NCBI RefSeq assembly: GCF_900107095.1
Contig: NZ_FNOR01000008.1
Coordinates: forward strand, 49,053-113,052
Reading direction: 5' to 3'
Length of the DNA stretch: 64,000 nt
From: Collimonas sp. OK242
GTDB lineage: Bacteria; Pseudomonadota; Gammaproteobacteria; Burkholderiales; Burkholderiaceae_D
In this document: positions 1 to 9,416 of the stretch, piece by piece
How positions within the stretch are numbered: the stretch's first letter is position 1
Layout of the letters: the number at the start of each line of letters is the position of its first letter
Position numbers and translations under genes: made by a program
Notes under the pieces: model-generated
What the model was told of the DNA's origin: nothing
Database searches by the model: none
Seen by the model: only the letters and a program-made list of their open reading frames with translations

Positions 1-826
1 GCACATAGTGCTCCTTCATCTCCGCCAGACCGGTCTGATCGGTATCGAATGCGTCCAGATACAGGAAGGCGACATTGCCTTCCAGATGACCCGGATCCTG
101 CACTCGTAGATGCAGCGGATCTGTGTACACCTGCTTGACCGCTGCACGGATCTCATCGGCAGTAGCGCCCAGGTTGATGGTATTGCCGAGCGACTTGCTC
201 ATCTTGGCTTTGCCGTCGATACCCGGCAAACGGCCGATTTCCGGCACCAGGGCTTTGGCCTCGACCAGCACGTCGCGGCCGGCGGTGCGGTTGAAACGGC
301 GCACGATTTCATTGGTTTGCTCGATCATCGGGACCTGGTCTTCGCCTACCGGCACCAGCACCGCCTTGAAAGCCGTGATATCGGCGGCCTGGCTGGCCGG
401 ATAAGTCAGGAATCCGGCCGGAATATCGCGCTCGAAACCACGCAGGCGGATTTCTTCCTTGACCGTGGGATTGCGCTCCAGCCGCGCCACCGTGACCAGG
501 TTCAGGTAATAGAAAGTCAGCTCCGCCAGTTCCGGAATCTGCGACTGGATCAGGATCGTCGACAGGGCCGGATCGATGCCGACTGCCAGGTAATCGAGTG
601 CTACTTCGATCACATTGCGGTGCACCTTGTTGGTGTCATCCATATTGTCGGTCAGGGCCTGGGCGTCGGCCAGCATGATGAACTGCTTATAAGTGTGCTG
701 ATAGGCGACGCGGTTACGCAAGCTGCCGACGAAATGGCCCAGGTGCAGGGGGCCGGTCGGGCGGTCGCCGGTCAAAATCACGGCGGAACCTGGGGCTGTC
801 GCTGACAAAATCGCGGGCAAACTCAT
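1..826 (-). CDS. trpS: Tryptophanyl-tRNA synthetase, 3' end cut by window
   Basis: Charges tRNA-Trp with tryptophan using ATP in the cytoplasm. Reading the minus strand from the ATG at 826 gives about 275 residues before the window ends, so the C-terminus is missing. The class I signatures are present: the HIGH-type motif reads HLGH at residues 28-31, after TGDRPTGP, and KMSKS lies at residues 208-212 followed by LGN. The start is supported by an N-terminus ([10 protein letters not shown]) typical of proteobacterial TrpS and by the absence of an upstream in-frame candidate with a better ribosome site. The identification is secure from the motifs. Only the length beyond the window edge is unknown. 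Confidence 0.96.
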   Translation of the reverse strand, partial: MSLPAILSATAPGSAVILTGDRPTGPLHLGHFVGSLRNRVAYQHTYKQFIMLADAQALTDNMDDTNKVHRNVIEVALDYLAVGIDPALSTILIQSQIPELAELTFYYLNLVTVARLERNPTVKEEIRLRGFERDIPAGFLTYPASQAADITAFKAVLVPVGEDQVPMIEQTNEIVRRFNRTAGRDVLVEAKALVPEIGRLPGIDGKAKMSKSLGNTINLGATADEIRAAVKQVYTDPLHLRVQDPGHLEGNVAFLYLDAFDTDQTGLAEMKEHYV

Positions 827-888
827 TGAAATTCCTTTAGCGGTATCCTGAAAACCCCGTATTGTGCCATTAGTAGCGTGTATCGAAA

Positions 889-924
889 GAAAAAGCCGCC
901 GGCAATTTCTCGCCGGCGGCTTTT
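889..924 (-). terminator. Rho-independent terminator after the Tim44-like gene
   Basis: A GC-rich hairpin with arms GCCGCCGGC/GCCGGCGGC is flanked by A-runs on one side and T-runs on the other. On the minus strand it ends in TTTTTCTTT, 27 bases after the stop codon of the Tim44-like gene. The weaker T-tract on the plus strand may let it work in both directions. Confidence 0.8.
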
Positions 925-950
925 GAGTTGCGACTAGCTGAAGGCTAATT

Positions 951-1889
951 TCAGCTATTTTGCTCCACTTGCTCTATCCCCGCCAGTATCCAGCCGCCCT
1001 GCCCTGCGCTTGGCTTGGACAAGTTCCAGACCTCGGCGAACGGCGCCGCAACGGCCGCGCCGTCTTCCTTGATCATGCCGGTGAACTTCACGCTCGCCAG
1101 ATATTCGGTATCGGCAGTCTCGATTCCCAGCAATTCCGCGTCCAGCGTCACGACATCGGTATGGTTATCCGCTGCGCCGCGCTCTTGTAGTTGCATGCGC
1201 AACTCGGCAAACATCTCTGGTGTGGTGAATTCACGGATGTCGTTGCTGTCGGCCTTGTCCCACGCGGCTTGCAGACGCAGGAAATAAGTCTTGGAATGGC
1301 GCAAGAAACCGACAGCATCGAAGTCCGCAGGCACGCCCCAGCCACCAACGCCGGTAGCATCGGCTCCGGCACCCACCGCTGCAGGTGCAGCGTCAAACGC
1401 CGCACGTTGCATAGGCTGATCGATACGCGAAGCGATTTCCGGCGTGAAGCTGGATGGCGCCGAAGCAGCAAACGCAGGCCGCATGCCGTTGTTGCCGTTG
1501 CCCATCTTGCGGCGTACCAGCTTGTAAATGAACATGGCGGCAAATGCGAACAAGGCGATCATGATCATGTTGCTGATCATGCCGGCCATCGCACCGCCCA
1601 GGCCCATGCTGGACAGCAACGCGCCCAGGCCCAAGCCCAGCAAGGCGCCGCCCAGCATGCCTTTCCACATGCTGGGTTTGGCGGCTGCAGCAGCGGCCGG
1701 TGCGGCAGCTGCCGCGGCTGGCTTGGCGGCATTGGCGGCTTGATTCTGCGCCGGCGCCGCCTGGCGATTCATGCTTTGCGATTTTTTACCGAAGGAAGCG
1801 CCGCCGCCCATGCGCTTGGCTTCAACGGTCGACATACCGGCTGACAAGGTCATGACTACGACGATCAGCGCCACGAATAATTTCTTCAT
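951..1889 (-). CDS. Tim44-like domain membrane protein
   Basis: A 312-residue protein. Residues 1-25 form a signal-like hydrophobic segment ([18 protein letters not shown]). An Ala/Pro/Gln-rich linker follows, then a glycine-rich double hydrophobic stretch around residues 75-125 ending in IYKLVRRK, and a C-terminal soluble domain resembling the Tim44/Tim44-like fold. Bacterial members of this family are common beside housekeeping genes in betaproteobacteria and have no established substrate. The ATG at 1889 is preferred over an in-frame ATG eight codons upstream because AGGAG lies just ahead of it. It is a single gene with its own terminator. The family call is fairly confident; the function is unknown. 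Confidence 0.8.
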   Translation of the reverse strand: MKKLFVALIVVVMTLSAGMSTVEAKRMGGGASFGKKSQSMNRQAAPAQNQAANAAKPAAAAAAPAAAAAAKPSMWKGMLGGALLGLGLGALLSSMGLGGAMAGMISNMIMIALFAFAAMFIYKLVRRKMGNGNNGMRPAFAASAPSSFTPEIASRIDQPMQRAAFDAAPAAVGAGADATGVGGWGVPADFDAVGFLRHSKTYFLRLQAAWDKADSNDIREFTTPEMFAELRMQLQERGAADNHTDVVTLDAELLGIETADTEYLASVKFTGMIKEDGAAVAAPFAEVWNLSKPSAGQGGWILAGIEQVEQNS

Positions 1890-2130
1890 ATTTTCTCCTG
1901 AGATTTGATGCAATCACGGTCGCATGCGGAAATACGGACATACGGACCGCTAATTTTTGAAACTTCGCAGCTATGCCATGACGCTGAACCGGCCCGGAAT
2001 GAAGACCAGATGCAAGACGCGCATCAGCCTGCCGATCAGCATCGTGAATGGATGGAAGCGCCGGGAGCTTGCCCGGCAGATAGGAAGGCGCCTGCCGCCA
2101 GCTGCAATAGCAATGGCGGCGTAAAGGCGC

Positions 2131-2511
2131 TTAGGCTCGCGGCGGAGGTCCGGCCGGGGGTAGGAACGGCGGTTGGCGCGCTTTGTCGTTGCTTGGCGCC
2201 GGTGTTGAAGCCATTGCCGCAGCGGCAAATACAAGGGGAACAGCAGGCACCGTTTCATCGCCAAGATCGACATGCATCTCGATATCGTCCACAGCACTGT
2301 CCTGCGAGCTGCAATCGCTATCGGCGCTATCGGCGCTGTCAGCCTTGCAGGCTGGCGTAGCTTGCTTAAGCTCTTGATGATCATCTTGCTGAACCGCGTA
2401 CGCCAGCGTCGCCACGACGTTTGCCTGCGTGTTTGCTTGAAATTCGGACATGCCTGCAAAGACTTGCATAGGCAGCAGAAATATCAGCAAAAAAATCAGT
2501 AAACGTTGCAT
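2131..2511 (-). CDS. Small secreted protein, possibly CzcI-like
   Basis: A 126-residue protein with a clear Sec signal peptide (MQRLLIFLLIFLLPMQVFA). The mature part is low-complexity and acidic: a SADSADSD run, scattered Asp/Glu and two Cys, followed by an Ala-rich stretch and a Pro-rich C-terminus. The signal-peptide style and small acidic mature region recall CzcI-type periplasmic proteins linked to heavy-metal efflux, but no efflux genes are adjacent, so this is only a resemblance. The preceding TTG is less likely as start than the ATG at 2511. The nearest gene is the divergently transcribed response regulator. I cannot assign a function. Confidence 0.5.
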   Translation of the reverse strand: MQRLLIFLLIFLLPMQVFAGMSEFQANTQANVVATLAYAVQQDDHQELKQATPACKADSADSADSDCSSQDSAVDDIEMHVDLGDETVPAVPLVFAAAAMASTPAPSNDKARQPPFLPPAGPPPRA

Positions 2512-2662
2512 CAAGGTAGGGAAACGGATTCAGGCCGGATTAGGTGGCAATGATTATACCAAACAGCAGCGCTAATTTTGCAGTCGGCCTTGCTGCAAAG
2601 AATGAAACGCCATAGACTACAAGCAGTACCTTTCACCCACCGTACACGGAAACAGCACCATC

Positions 2663-3397
2663 ATGCGCATTTTGCTTGCCGAGGACGACAGTGTTTTAGC
2701 CGATGGACTGACGCGTTCGCTGCGCCAGTCGGGTTATGCCACCGACTGCGTGATGAACGGGGTGGAAGCGGATTCGGCTCTATCGACCCAGGATTTCGAT
2801 TTGTTGATCCTTGATCTGGGCCTGCCTAAAATGACCGGCCTGGAAGTGTTGCGCCGTCTGCGCGCCCGCAATTCACGGCTGCCGGTACTGATCCTGACCG
2901 CCGCCGACTCGCTCGAGCAGCGGGTAAAAGGACTGGATCTGGGCGCCGACGACTACATGGCCAAACCATTTGAGCTGTCCGAACTGGAAGCGCGAGTACG
3001 TGCACTAACCCGGCGCGGCGCCGGCGGCGGTCCCACTGTCATCAAGCACGGTCCGCTCAGTTACGACCAGGTCGGGCGGATAGCCTATATCAATGAGCAG
3101 ATGCTCGATCTGTCGGCACGCGAACTCGGCCTGCTGGAAGTGTTGCTGCAGCGCACTGGCCGCCTGGTCTCCAAGGAACAGCTGGTCGATCACCTGTGCG
3201 AATGGGGCGAAGAAGTCAGCAACAACGCCATCGAAGTGTATGTCCATCGTTTGCGCAAGAAAATCGAAATCGGCGGCGTGCGGATTGCCACGGTGCGCGG
3301 TCTTGGCTACTGCCTGGAAAAAATCAACGAGCCGCAAACCAGTTCGGTGATTTCCGCCGCGCCGCTTTCTCCGGTCGACTCTTCCAGCCGCCGCTAA
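2663..3397 (+). CDS. OmpR/PhoB-family response regulator (TctD-like)
   Basis: A 244-residue two-domain DNA-binding response regulator. The receiver domain (about residues 1-118) has the acidic pair D8/D9, the phosphoacceptor D51 in LILDLGLP, T79 and the conserved K101 before PFE. The C-terminal winged helix (about 125-225) contains LSARELGLLEVLL and the recognition region ending YVHRLRKKI and TVRGLGY. A short Ser/Pro-rich tail follows. The sensor kinase gene starts 9 bases after the stop and a sodium/solute symporter pair follows it, so the likely job is to switch on uptake of an organic acid. The specific signal is not visible from sequence. Confidence 0.93.
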   Translation: MRILLAEDDSVLADGLTRSLRQSGYATDCVMNGVEADSALSTQDFDLLILDLGLPKMTGLEVLRRLRARNSRLPVLILTAADSLEQRVKGLDLGADDYMAKPFELSELEARVRALTRRGAGGGPTVIKHGPLSYDQVGRIAYINEQMLDLSARELGLLEVLLQRTGRLVSKEQLVDHLCEWGEEVSNNAIEVYVHRLRKKIEIGGVRIATVRGLGYCLEKINEPQTSSVISAAPLSPVDSSSRR

Positions 3398-3406
3398 GCG
3401 TGCCCC

Positions 3407-4966
3407 ATGCGCGACGCTCAATCCCTGGCTGCGCAGCCAAGCTCGTCCACCAAAGCAGCCGCACACGCCGAAGAGCGGGTCCAGCGCTCACTGTTCGGCG
3501 AGATCCTGGACTGGATGCTGGTGCCCTTGCTGCTGTTATGGCCGATCAGCATCGCGATTACCTATGTCGTCGCGAAATCGATCGCCAACCAGCCCTTCGA
3601 CCAGGCATTGGACGATAGCGTCACGGTATTGTCGCAGCAGGTCAGCGAAGTCAACGGCAAGGTAGTGACGCGCCTGACCAACCCGTCGCGCGACTTCCTG
3701 CGCGCCGACGATGTCGATGCTGTCTATTACCTGATCACCGGTCCGCATGGCGAATATATCGACGGCGACCGCGACATGCATTTGCCGGTGACGGAAGAAG
3801 ATCCCTTGCATCCGGGCAGGGTCAGGTTTCTGGACAGTTCCGTGCATGGCAGCGATGTGCGTATCGCCTATACCTATGTCGATCTGCGCAATGCGATCGA
3901 CGGCAATGATGCTGCCGGCAAGAAAGAGCCGCCACGGCTGGCGCTGGTGCAAGTAGGAGAAACGCTGGAAAAACGCGCCCGGCTGGCGAATGAAATCATC
4001 AAGGGCGTGATCCTGCCGCAATTCCTGATCCTGCCGATTGCGCTGGCGCTGATCTGGTTCGCCTTGTCGCGCGGCCTGTCGCCCCTGTCCGAACTGCAGC
4101 AGCGCATTCGGGCCCGGCGCCCGGACGACCTGAGCCCCATCGATTCGGGCCAGGTGCCGGAAGAAATCTCGCCGCTGGTAGGCTCGCTCAACGATATGCT
4201 GTCGCGCCTTTCACTCTCGATTCAAACCCAGAAGCGTTTCATCGCCGACGCCGCGCATCAGATGAAAACGCCGCTGGCCGGCATGCGCATGCAGTCCGAA
4301 CTGGCGTTGCGGCAAACCAGCCACCAAGACATTCATCGCTCACTTGAGCAACTCGCCAAGAGTTCGGAATCGGCGACCCGGCTGGTCAATCAATTGCTGT
4401 CGCTGGCGCGGGCGGAGAACCAGTCGCAGGAGAGCGCGCCGTTCGTGCAGGTCGATTTGTCCGAATTCGCGCGTGCCGTGGTGCAGGACTGGGTCCAGAC
4501 CTCATTCACCCAGCGCATCGATTTCGGCTTTGAGCAGGCCGATCAAGCGTTGCCGGTCTTGTGTAATCCGCTCATGTTGCGCGAGCTGCTCGGCAACCTG
4601 ATCGACAATGCCCTGCACTACACGCCGGTCGAGGGCCGCGTTACCGTCCGCGTGCGCGGCGGCGGGGTGGAAAACTCTGCAGCAGGATTGGCAATACTCG
4701 AAGTCGAAGATACCGGGGCCGGCATTCCGCCAGCCGAGCGCGACCATGTGTTCCACCGCTTTTACCGCATCCTCGGCAGCGGCGGCGGTAACGGCAGCGG
4801 CCTGGGACTGGCGATCGTGCGCGAAATCGCCCAGCAACATGGTGCCGAAGTGACGATTTCCTACAATCCGCGCAGCACCGATCCGGAATTGCCGGGCAGC
4901 CTGTTCCGCGTCAGCTTTCGCTTGCTGGAAACCCCGGCGCCGGAATCCAATACAGATTTCCATTAA
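3407..4966 (+). CDS. TctE-like sensor histidine kinase
   Basis: A 519-residue inner-membrane kinase. A transmembrane helix spans about residues 34-58, followed by a periplasmic sensor region of the 2CSK_N type to about residue 200, and a second helix at about 201-221. A HAMP-like linker precedes the dimerisation helix with the phosphoacceptor H284 in DAAHQMKTPL. The ATPase domain shows an N-box (NLIDNALHYTP), a G1 box (EDTGAGIP) and a G2 box (GSGLGLAIV). It is translated right behind its response regulator and 32 bases ahead of the symporter small subunit. Members of this subfamily sense carboxylates. The ligand here is inferred, not shown. Confidence 0.93.
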   Translation: MRDAQSLAAQPSSSTKAAAHAEERVQRSLFGEILDWMLVPLLLLWPISIAITYVVAKSIANQPFDQALDDSVTVLSQQVSEVNGKVVTRLTNPSRDFLRADDVDAVYYLITGPHGEYIDGDRDMHLPVTEEDPLHPGRVRFLDSSVHGSDVRIAYTYVDLRNAIDGNDAAGKKEPPRLALVQVGETLEKRARLANEIIKGVILPQFLILPIALALIWFALSRGLSPLSELQQRIRARRPDDLSPIDSGQVPEEISPLVGSLNDMLSRLSLSIQTQKRFIADAAHQMKTPLAGMRMQSELALRQTSHQDIHRSLEQLAKSSESATRLVNQLLSLARAENQSQESAPFVQVDLSEFARAVVQDWVQTSFTQRIDFGFEQADQALPVLCNPLMLRELLGNLIDNALHYTPVEGRVTVRVRGGGVENSAAGLAILEVEDTGAGIPPAERDHVFHRFYRILGSGGGNGSGLGLAIVREIAQQHGAEVTISYNPRSTDPELPGSLFRVSFRLLETPAPESNTDFH

Positions 4967-4998
4967 CGACAATATTAATCATCGGACCAGATATACGT

Positions 4999-5265
4999 AT
5001 GCTGAAAACCCGCCCGCGCCATCCCGCCAGTCACTGGCAAAGCACCAGACGGCTGACGTTGGGCCTGTTGCTGATCTGGTTTGCGCTGACCTTCTGCGTC
5101 ATCTTTTTTGCACGCGAGCTGTCGAACGTAAGCCTGTTCGGCTGGCCGCTGTCGTTTTACATGGCGGCGCAGGGCCTGGCGCTGGGCTATCTGCTGATCG
5201 TCGCGGTATATACCTGGCAAATGAAAAGAATAGATCAACACCAGCCGGACCGCGAGCAGCAATGA
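4999..5265 (+). CDS. DUF4212 small subunit of a sodium/solute symporter
   Basis: An 88-residue membrane protein with two hydrophobic helices: one around residues 20-35 (LTLGLLLIWFALTFCVIFFA) and one around 52-72 ending in YTWQMKRID. The Trp/Phe-rich first helix and the FARELSN motif fit the DUF4212 family, which is found almost always as a partner of a VC_2705-type SSS symporter. Its stop overlaps the start of the large subunit by four bases, indicating translational coupling. It is probably an accessory subunit that stabilises or assists the transporter. Confidence 0.88.
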   Translation: MLKTRPRHPASHWQSTRRLTLGLLLIWFALTFCVIFFARELSNVSLFGWPLSFYMAAQGLALGYLLIVAVYTWQMKRIDQHQPDREQQ

Positions 5266-7298
5266 ACGATACATCTTTCTTCTGGCGGCTGGTACGCTAT
5301 TACGGCTGGTACACCGGCGGCTTCGTCCTCTTGCTGGTGGTATTGGCGATCCTGGAAAAAGAAGGCTTGCCGCGCACCTGGATCGGCTATCTGTTCATGT
5401 TTGCGACCATTGTCCTGTATGCCGGCATCGGCATCGTGAGCCGCACTTCGGATGTTTCCGAATACTATGTGGCAGGACGCCGGGTGCCGGGATTGTTCAA
5501 CGGCATGGCGACCGCTGCCGACTGGATCTCTGCCGCCACGTTCATCAGCCTAGCCGGCGGCCTCTACCTGCAGGGCTTCGACGGCCTGGCTTACGTCATC
5601 GGCTGGACCGGCGGCTATTGCCTGGTCGCCTTGCTGATCGCCCCCTATCTGCGCAAGTTCGGCCAATACACGATCCCGGATTTTCTCGCCGCGCGCTACC
5701 GTGGCCACACCAACAGCAATCCCATACGGCTAGTCGCAGTGGCGGCCACAGTAGTGATTTCCTTCATTTACGTGGTGGCGCAAATCTACGGCGTCGGCCT
5801 GATCACCTCACGCTTTACCGGCGTCGATTTTTCGGTCGGCATTTTCCTTGGCCTGGCCAGCATCCTGGTCTGCTCTTTCCTGGGCGGCATGCGGGCGATT
5901 ACCTGGACCCAGGTGGCGCAATACATCATTATCCTGTTTGCCTATCTGATTCCGGTCATCTGGCTGTCGACAGTACATACGCACAACCCGGTGGCGCCAT
6001 TGTCCTATGGCTCGGTGCTGGCGCAGATCGGCACCATCGAAAAGAAGCTGGATGCGGATCCGAAAGAAATCGAAGTGCGGGCGATATTCAAGGCCAATGC
6101 AGATGACTTCGATGCGCGCCTGCACGACTTGCCAAAATCCTGGGAACAGGGACGCATAGATGCACAGCAACATCTCGAACTGCTCAAGCACAACAACAGT
6201 TCCCTGATCGAGATCCGCGCCGCCAATCGCGCCTTGAACAACTATCCGAAGACGCCGGAGGAAGCCGAGCGTATATGGCTGCAAGACAAAGCCGCCAACC
6301 TGGCGCGCGCCGAGCCGCCGCAGCCACAGGCCACACCATTTCCCGGCGTTACTCCGGAGGCATCGGATATCAAACGGAATAATTTCCTGGCTTTGGTGTT
6401 TTGCCTGATGCTGGGTACGGCTTCCTTGCCGCACATCCTGATGCGCTACTACACCACGACGTCGGTGCAGGAGACCCGAAAATCGGTATTCTGGACCTTA
6501 TTTTTCATCGTGCTGATCTATCTCACGGTGCCGGCGCTGGCGGTGCTGGTGAAATACACGATCTACACCTCGCTGGTCGGCTCGGATTATGCACATCTGC
6601 CGGAATGGGTGTCGTACTGGGCCAATCTCGACAAGAGCAATCCGCTCGTCAGCATTGTCGATCTTAACCATGACGGTATTGTGCAACTGTCGGAAATCAA
6701 CCTGGACGGCGACATGATCATGCTGGCGACGCCCGAGATCGCCGGCCTGCCCTATTACATTTCCGGACTGGTCGCAGCGGGCGGACTGGCGGCGGCGCTA
6801 TCGACCGCAGACGGCTTGCTGCTGACGATTTCCAACGCCTTGTCGCACGATGTCTATTACAAGATGATCGATCCGCATGCTTCCAACGCCAAGCGCGTCA
6901 CGGTATCCAAATTGCTGTTGCTGGTGGTGGCATTGCTGGCGGCGTATACCGCCTCCTTGAAACCGGGCGATATCCTGTCGATGGTTGGCGCGGCATTTTC
7001 GCTGGCGGCCTCGACCTTGTTCCCGGTGCTGGCGCTGGGAGTGTTCTGGAAACGCGGCAACCAGCAAGGGGCGATTGCCGCCATCGTAGTCGGCTTCGGC
7101 ACCTGCATCTATTACATGCTGCATACCTATCCGGCGCTCGGCGGCTCGGTCAGCGGCCAATGGTTCCACATCGCGCCTATGGCTGCCGGCGTCTTTGGCG
7201 TGCCGGCCAGCTTGCTGGCGCTGGTCGTCGTCAGCCTGCTGACGCCGCCGCCCGATCCGCGCGCGGTGGCGCTGATGAATGATATTCGAGCGCCTTGA
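5262..7298 (+). CDS. Sodium:solute symporter, VC_2705/ActP-like large subunit
   Basis: A 678-residue inner-membrane protein of the SSS (LeuT-fold) family with about 13 hydrophobic helices and the family motif region around YYVAGRRVPG and ATAADWISAATFISLAGG. This subfamily imports short organic acids such as acetate with sodium. A long hydrophilic insertion at about residues 245-375 interrupts the core. A second soluble loop at residues 467-478 matches a 12-residue EF-hand calcium loop (D-L-N-H-D-G-I-V-Q-L-S-E). It is coupled to the DUF4212 subunit upstream and probably controlled by the adjacent two-component pair. Substrate identity is inference from family. Confidence 0.9.
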   Translation: MNDTSFFWRLVRYYGWYTGGFVLLLVVLAILEKEGLPRTWIGYLFMFATIVLYAGIGIVSRTSDVSEYYVAGRRVPGLFNGMATAADWISAATFISLAGGLYLQGFDGLAYVIGWTGGYCLVALLIAPYLRKFGQYTIPDFLAARYRGHTNSNPIRLVAVAATVVISFIYVVAQIYGVGLITSRFTGVDFSVGIFLGLASILVCSFLGGMRAITWTQVAQYIIILFAYLIPVIWLSTVHTHNPVAPLSYGSVLAQIGTIEKKLDADPKEIEVRAIFKANADDFDARLHDLPKSWEQGRIDAQQHLELLKHNNSSLIEIRAANRALNNYPKTPEEAERIWLQDKAANLARAEPPQPQATPFPGVTPEASDIKRNNFLALVFCLMLGTASLPHILMRYYTTTSVQETRKSVFWTLFFIVLIYLTVPALAVLVKYTIYTSLVGSDYAHLPEWVSYWANLDKSNPLVSIVDLNHDGIVQLSEINLDGDMIMLATPEIAGLPYYISGLVAAGGLAAALSTADGLLLTISNALSHDVYYKMIDPHASNAKRVTVSKLLLLVVALLAAYTASLKPGDILSMVGAAFSLAASTLFPVLALGVFWKRGNQQGAIAAIVVGFGTCIYYMLHTYPALGGSVSGQWFHIAPMAAGVFGVPASLLALVVVSLLTPPPDPRAVALMNDIRAP

Positions 7299-7328
7299 TT
7301 GACGGCGCCTAGAAAATTTTCATAAAGG

Positions 7329-9332
7329 CTATTGCTTGCCAATATTTTTGTCGAGGAAATTCTCGACCCGACTCCAGAAGTCGACATTGTTCTTCTGCAG
7401 CCGCCAGCCATGTCCCTCTTCCGGATACTGGATCCATTCGACGTCGAGATTTGTCGCTTTCACGGCATCGCGGAATTTGGTTCCGTGTACAAGAGGAACC
7501 CGTGCGTCAGCACCGCCATATGCCAGCAGCAGGGGTTGTTTGATGCGTGCTGCATTTACCAGCGGTGAGGTAGCTTTCAATTGCGCGGAATCTTTGGCTT
7601 GATCACCGACCAGTAGCGGCATTCCGTATTTCAGATACTCATTGGAAGTATCGCTCCAGCTGACGTCGTACATCAGGTTGATGTCGGTCACTCCCACCCA
7701 CTCGAACCCGCAACGATACAGGTCAGGGTCATTAATGAGTCCCATCAGCGTAGCGTATCCTCCGTAGCTGGCGCCAGCGATACAAATCCGCTTCGGATCG
7801 GCGACGCCCTGCGCGACCGCCCACTTGGCGCCATCCGCGATGTCATCCTGCATGGCCAGCCCCCATTGTTTCCAGCCCGCTTTGAAATGGCGCCAGCCGA
7901 AGCCCGTGCTGCCCCGGTATTCCGGCTCCAGAACCGCGTAGCCGCGAGACGCCAGGAACTGCACCTCGCGATTCCATCGCCACGAACCGCCGCGTACATA
8001 AGGGCCGCCGTGCACCAGCACCACAAGCGGCAGATTCTTCTTGCCGGCGCCCTTAGGCATGGTCAGGTAAGCCGGAATTTCCAAGCCGTCCCTAGCCTTA
8101 TAGCGCACCATATCTTTAGGCGACATTTGCTGCGGATCGATCTGGGGCATGGAACTCCCTAGCATCGCCAGCTTTTTTGACGCGCTGTCATACAAGAAGT
8201 ACACCGTAGGCTGGATATCGGAAAACGATTGCACCAGCATGTATGGCGTCTCCGGGCGATAAGGGACGCTGATCTGATTGACCGTCGACGGCAGCAGCTC
8301 ATTGACCGTTTTCTGTATCGCCTGCATTTCCGGGTCCAGCCACTTGGTGTCGTCAGCATCGGTTTCGAAACGCACGCCAAGGATTTTCTTGTCGTTATGA
8401 ATAATGGAACCGGAAAAATCATAATCCTTGAGCGAGACTAGCGGCTCCGGATCGATGCTGTTTTTACCGAGATCGTAGCGATACAGCGATGCCTTGTCTT
8501 TGCCATTTCTGGAACGCACGTACATGCTGCCGTCCGGCCCAAAAGAATACGGCATGAATCCAGCCCCGGCGTAGGTATTGAACTCCGCAAGTTTGCGCCA
8601 TTTTTTCTGGTCTGCATCCCGATAGAAAACCGACTCCAGGTCGCCATCAATCGTGGTAGCGGTACGCGGCTCGCCGTGCCGCTCGATTCCCCATGCAATG
8701 GTCACGCCAGGACGTTCGACAATGGTAGAACGTCCCGTTTTGGTATTGAGGCGCAGCAGATTTTCTGACTTTACCGAACGGTCTTTCGCGCGTCCCCAGG
8801 TTACGTCAAACTGACAGACATAAATATCGTCGGAGTCATGGATGGCTGCACAAAAATAGGTGTTGGCAGGCAAGACATTGTATGTGTTGCTGCTGCGCGC
8901 CGCCAATAACTGGAAAGAACGCTCCACTAATTGCCTGAATTCTTTTCCGTCGCGGTTGATTGCGTACAAACCGGAACCCTGGTGCTGATCGCCGGCGCCG
9001 ACAGACCGATCGCCAGCTTCGAACACCAGGCGCTCGTTATTTACCCAGTGAAACTGACTGATATCCGCATCGTCAAAACTGGCAAGCACTTTTGGTACGT
9101 GCTCAGTGACATCCATCACGCCGAGGCGCACATAGCTATCTTTGGCCGGGACTAGCATCGCTACGTAACGGCCATTGGGAGATAACTGGGCGCTGCTGAG
9201 AGCCGGGTGATCAAAGAAACTTTGGATAGGCAATGCGCCGGCCGCTGCGGGAACCGTGGCAGTCATGCACAGCACTAAAAGAGTGAATATTTGTATCGGG
9301 AGGTAACGCCATATTCTTTGCAAAATGCACAT
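7329..9332 (-). CDS. S9 family prolyl-oligopeptidase-like secreted peptidase
   Basis: A 667-residue protein with an N-terminal hydrophobic export signal (about residues 10-33, ending VPAAAGA). A WD/propeller-like N-terminal half covers about 35-400, and an alpha/beta-hydrolase domain makes up the C-terminal 270 residues. The catalytic triad is visible: S522 in GASYGGY, D609 in GGADAR and H641 in EEGHGW. The family cleaves short peptides, often as acylaminoacyl- or dipeptidyl-peptidases. The export signal places it in the periplasm or outside. It lies 84 bases downstream of the C39 peptidase in the same direction, so co-transcription with the precursor island is possible but not shown. Confidence 0.9.
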   Translation of the reverse strand: MCILQRIWRYLPIQIFTLLVLCMTATVPAAAGALPIQSFFDHPALSSAQLSPNGRYVAMLVPAKDSYVRLGVMDVTEHVPKVLASFDDADISQFHWVNNERLVFEAGDRSVGAGDQHQGSGLYAINRDGKEFRQLVERSFQLLAARSSNTYNVLPANTYFCAAIHDSDDIYVCQFDVTWGRAKDRSVKSENLLRLNTKTGRSTIVERPGVTIAWGIERHGEPRTATTIDGDLESVFYRDADQKKWRKLAEFNTYAGAGFMPYSFGPDGSMYVRSRNGKDKASLYRYDLGKNSIDPEPLVSLKDYDFSGSIIHNDKKILGVRFETDADDTKWLDPEMQAIQKTVNELLPSTVNQISVPYRPETPYMLVQSFSDIQPTVYFLYDSASKKLAMLGSSMPQIDPQQMSPKDMVRYKARDGLEIPAYLTMPKGAGKKNLPLVVLVHGGPYVRGGSWRWNREVQFLASRGYAVLEPEYRGSTGFGWRHFKAGWKQWGLAMQDDIADGAKWAVAQGVADPKRICIAGASYGGYATLMGLINDPDLYRCGFEWVGVTDINLMYDVSWSDTSNEYLKYGMPLLVGDQAKDSAQLKATSPLVNAARIKQPLLLAYGGADARVPLVHGTKFRDAVKATNLDVEWIQYPEEGHGWRLQKNNVDFWSRVENFLDKNIGKQ

Positions 9333-9416
9333 GGATATCGTTCTTTCCTTTAGTTGAATTTTTTATTGATCGCCGCATCATTCGTGACTTCGGGCTATCT
9401 TGGTCACACCCGCATA

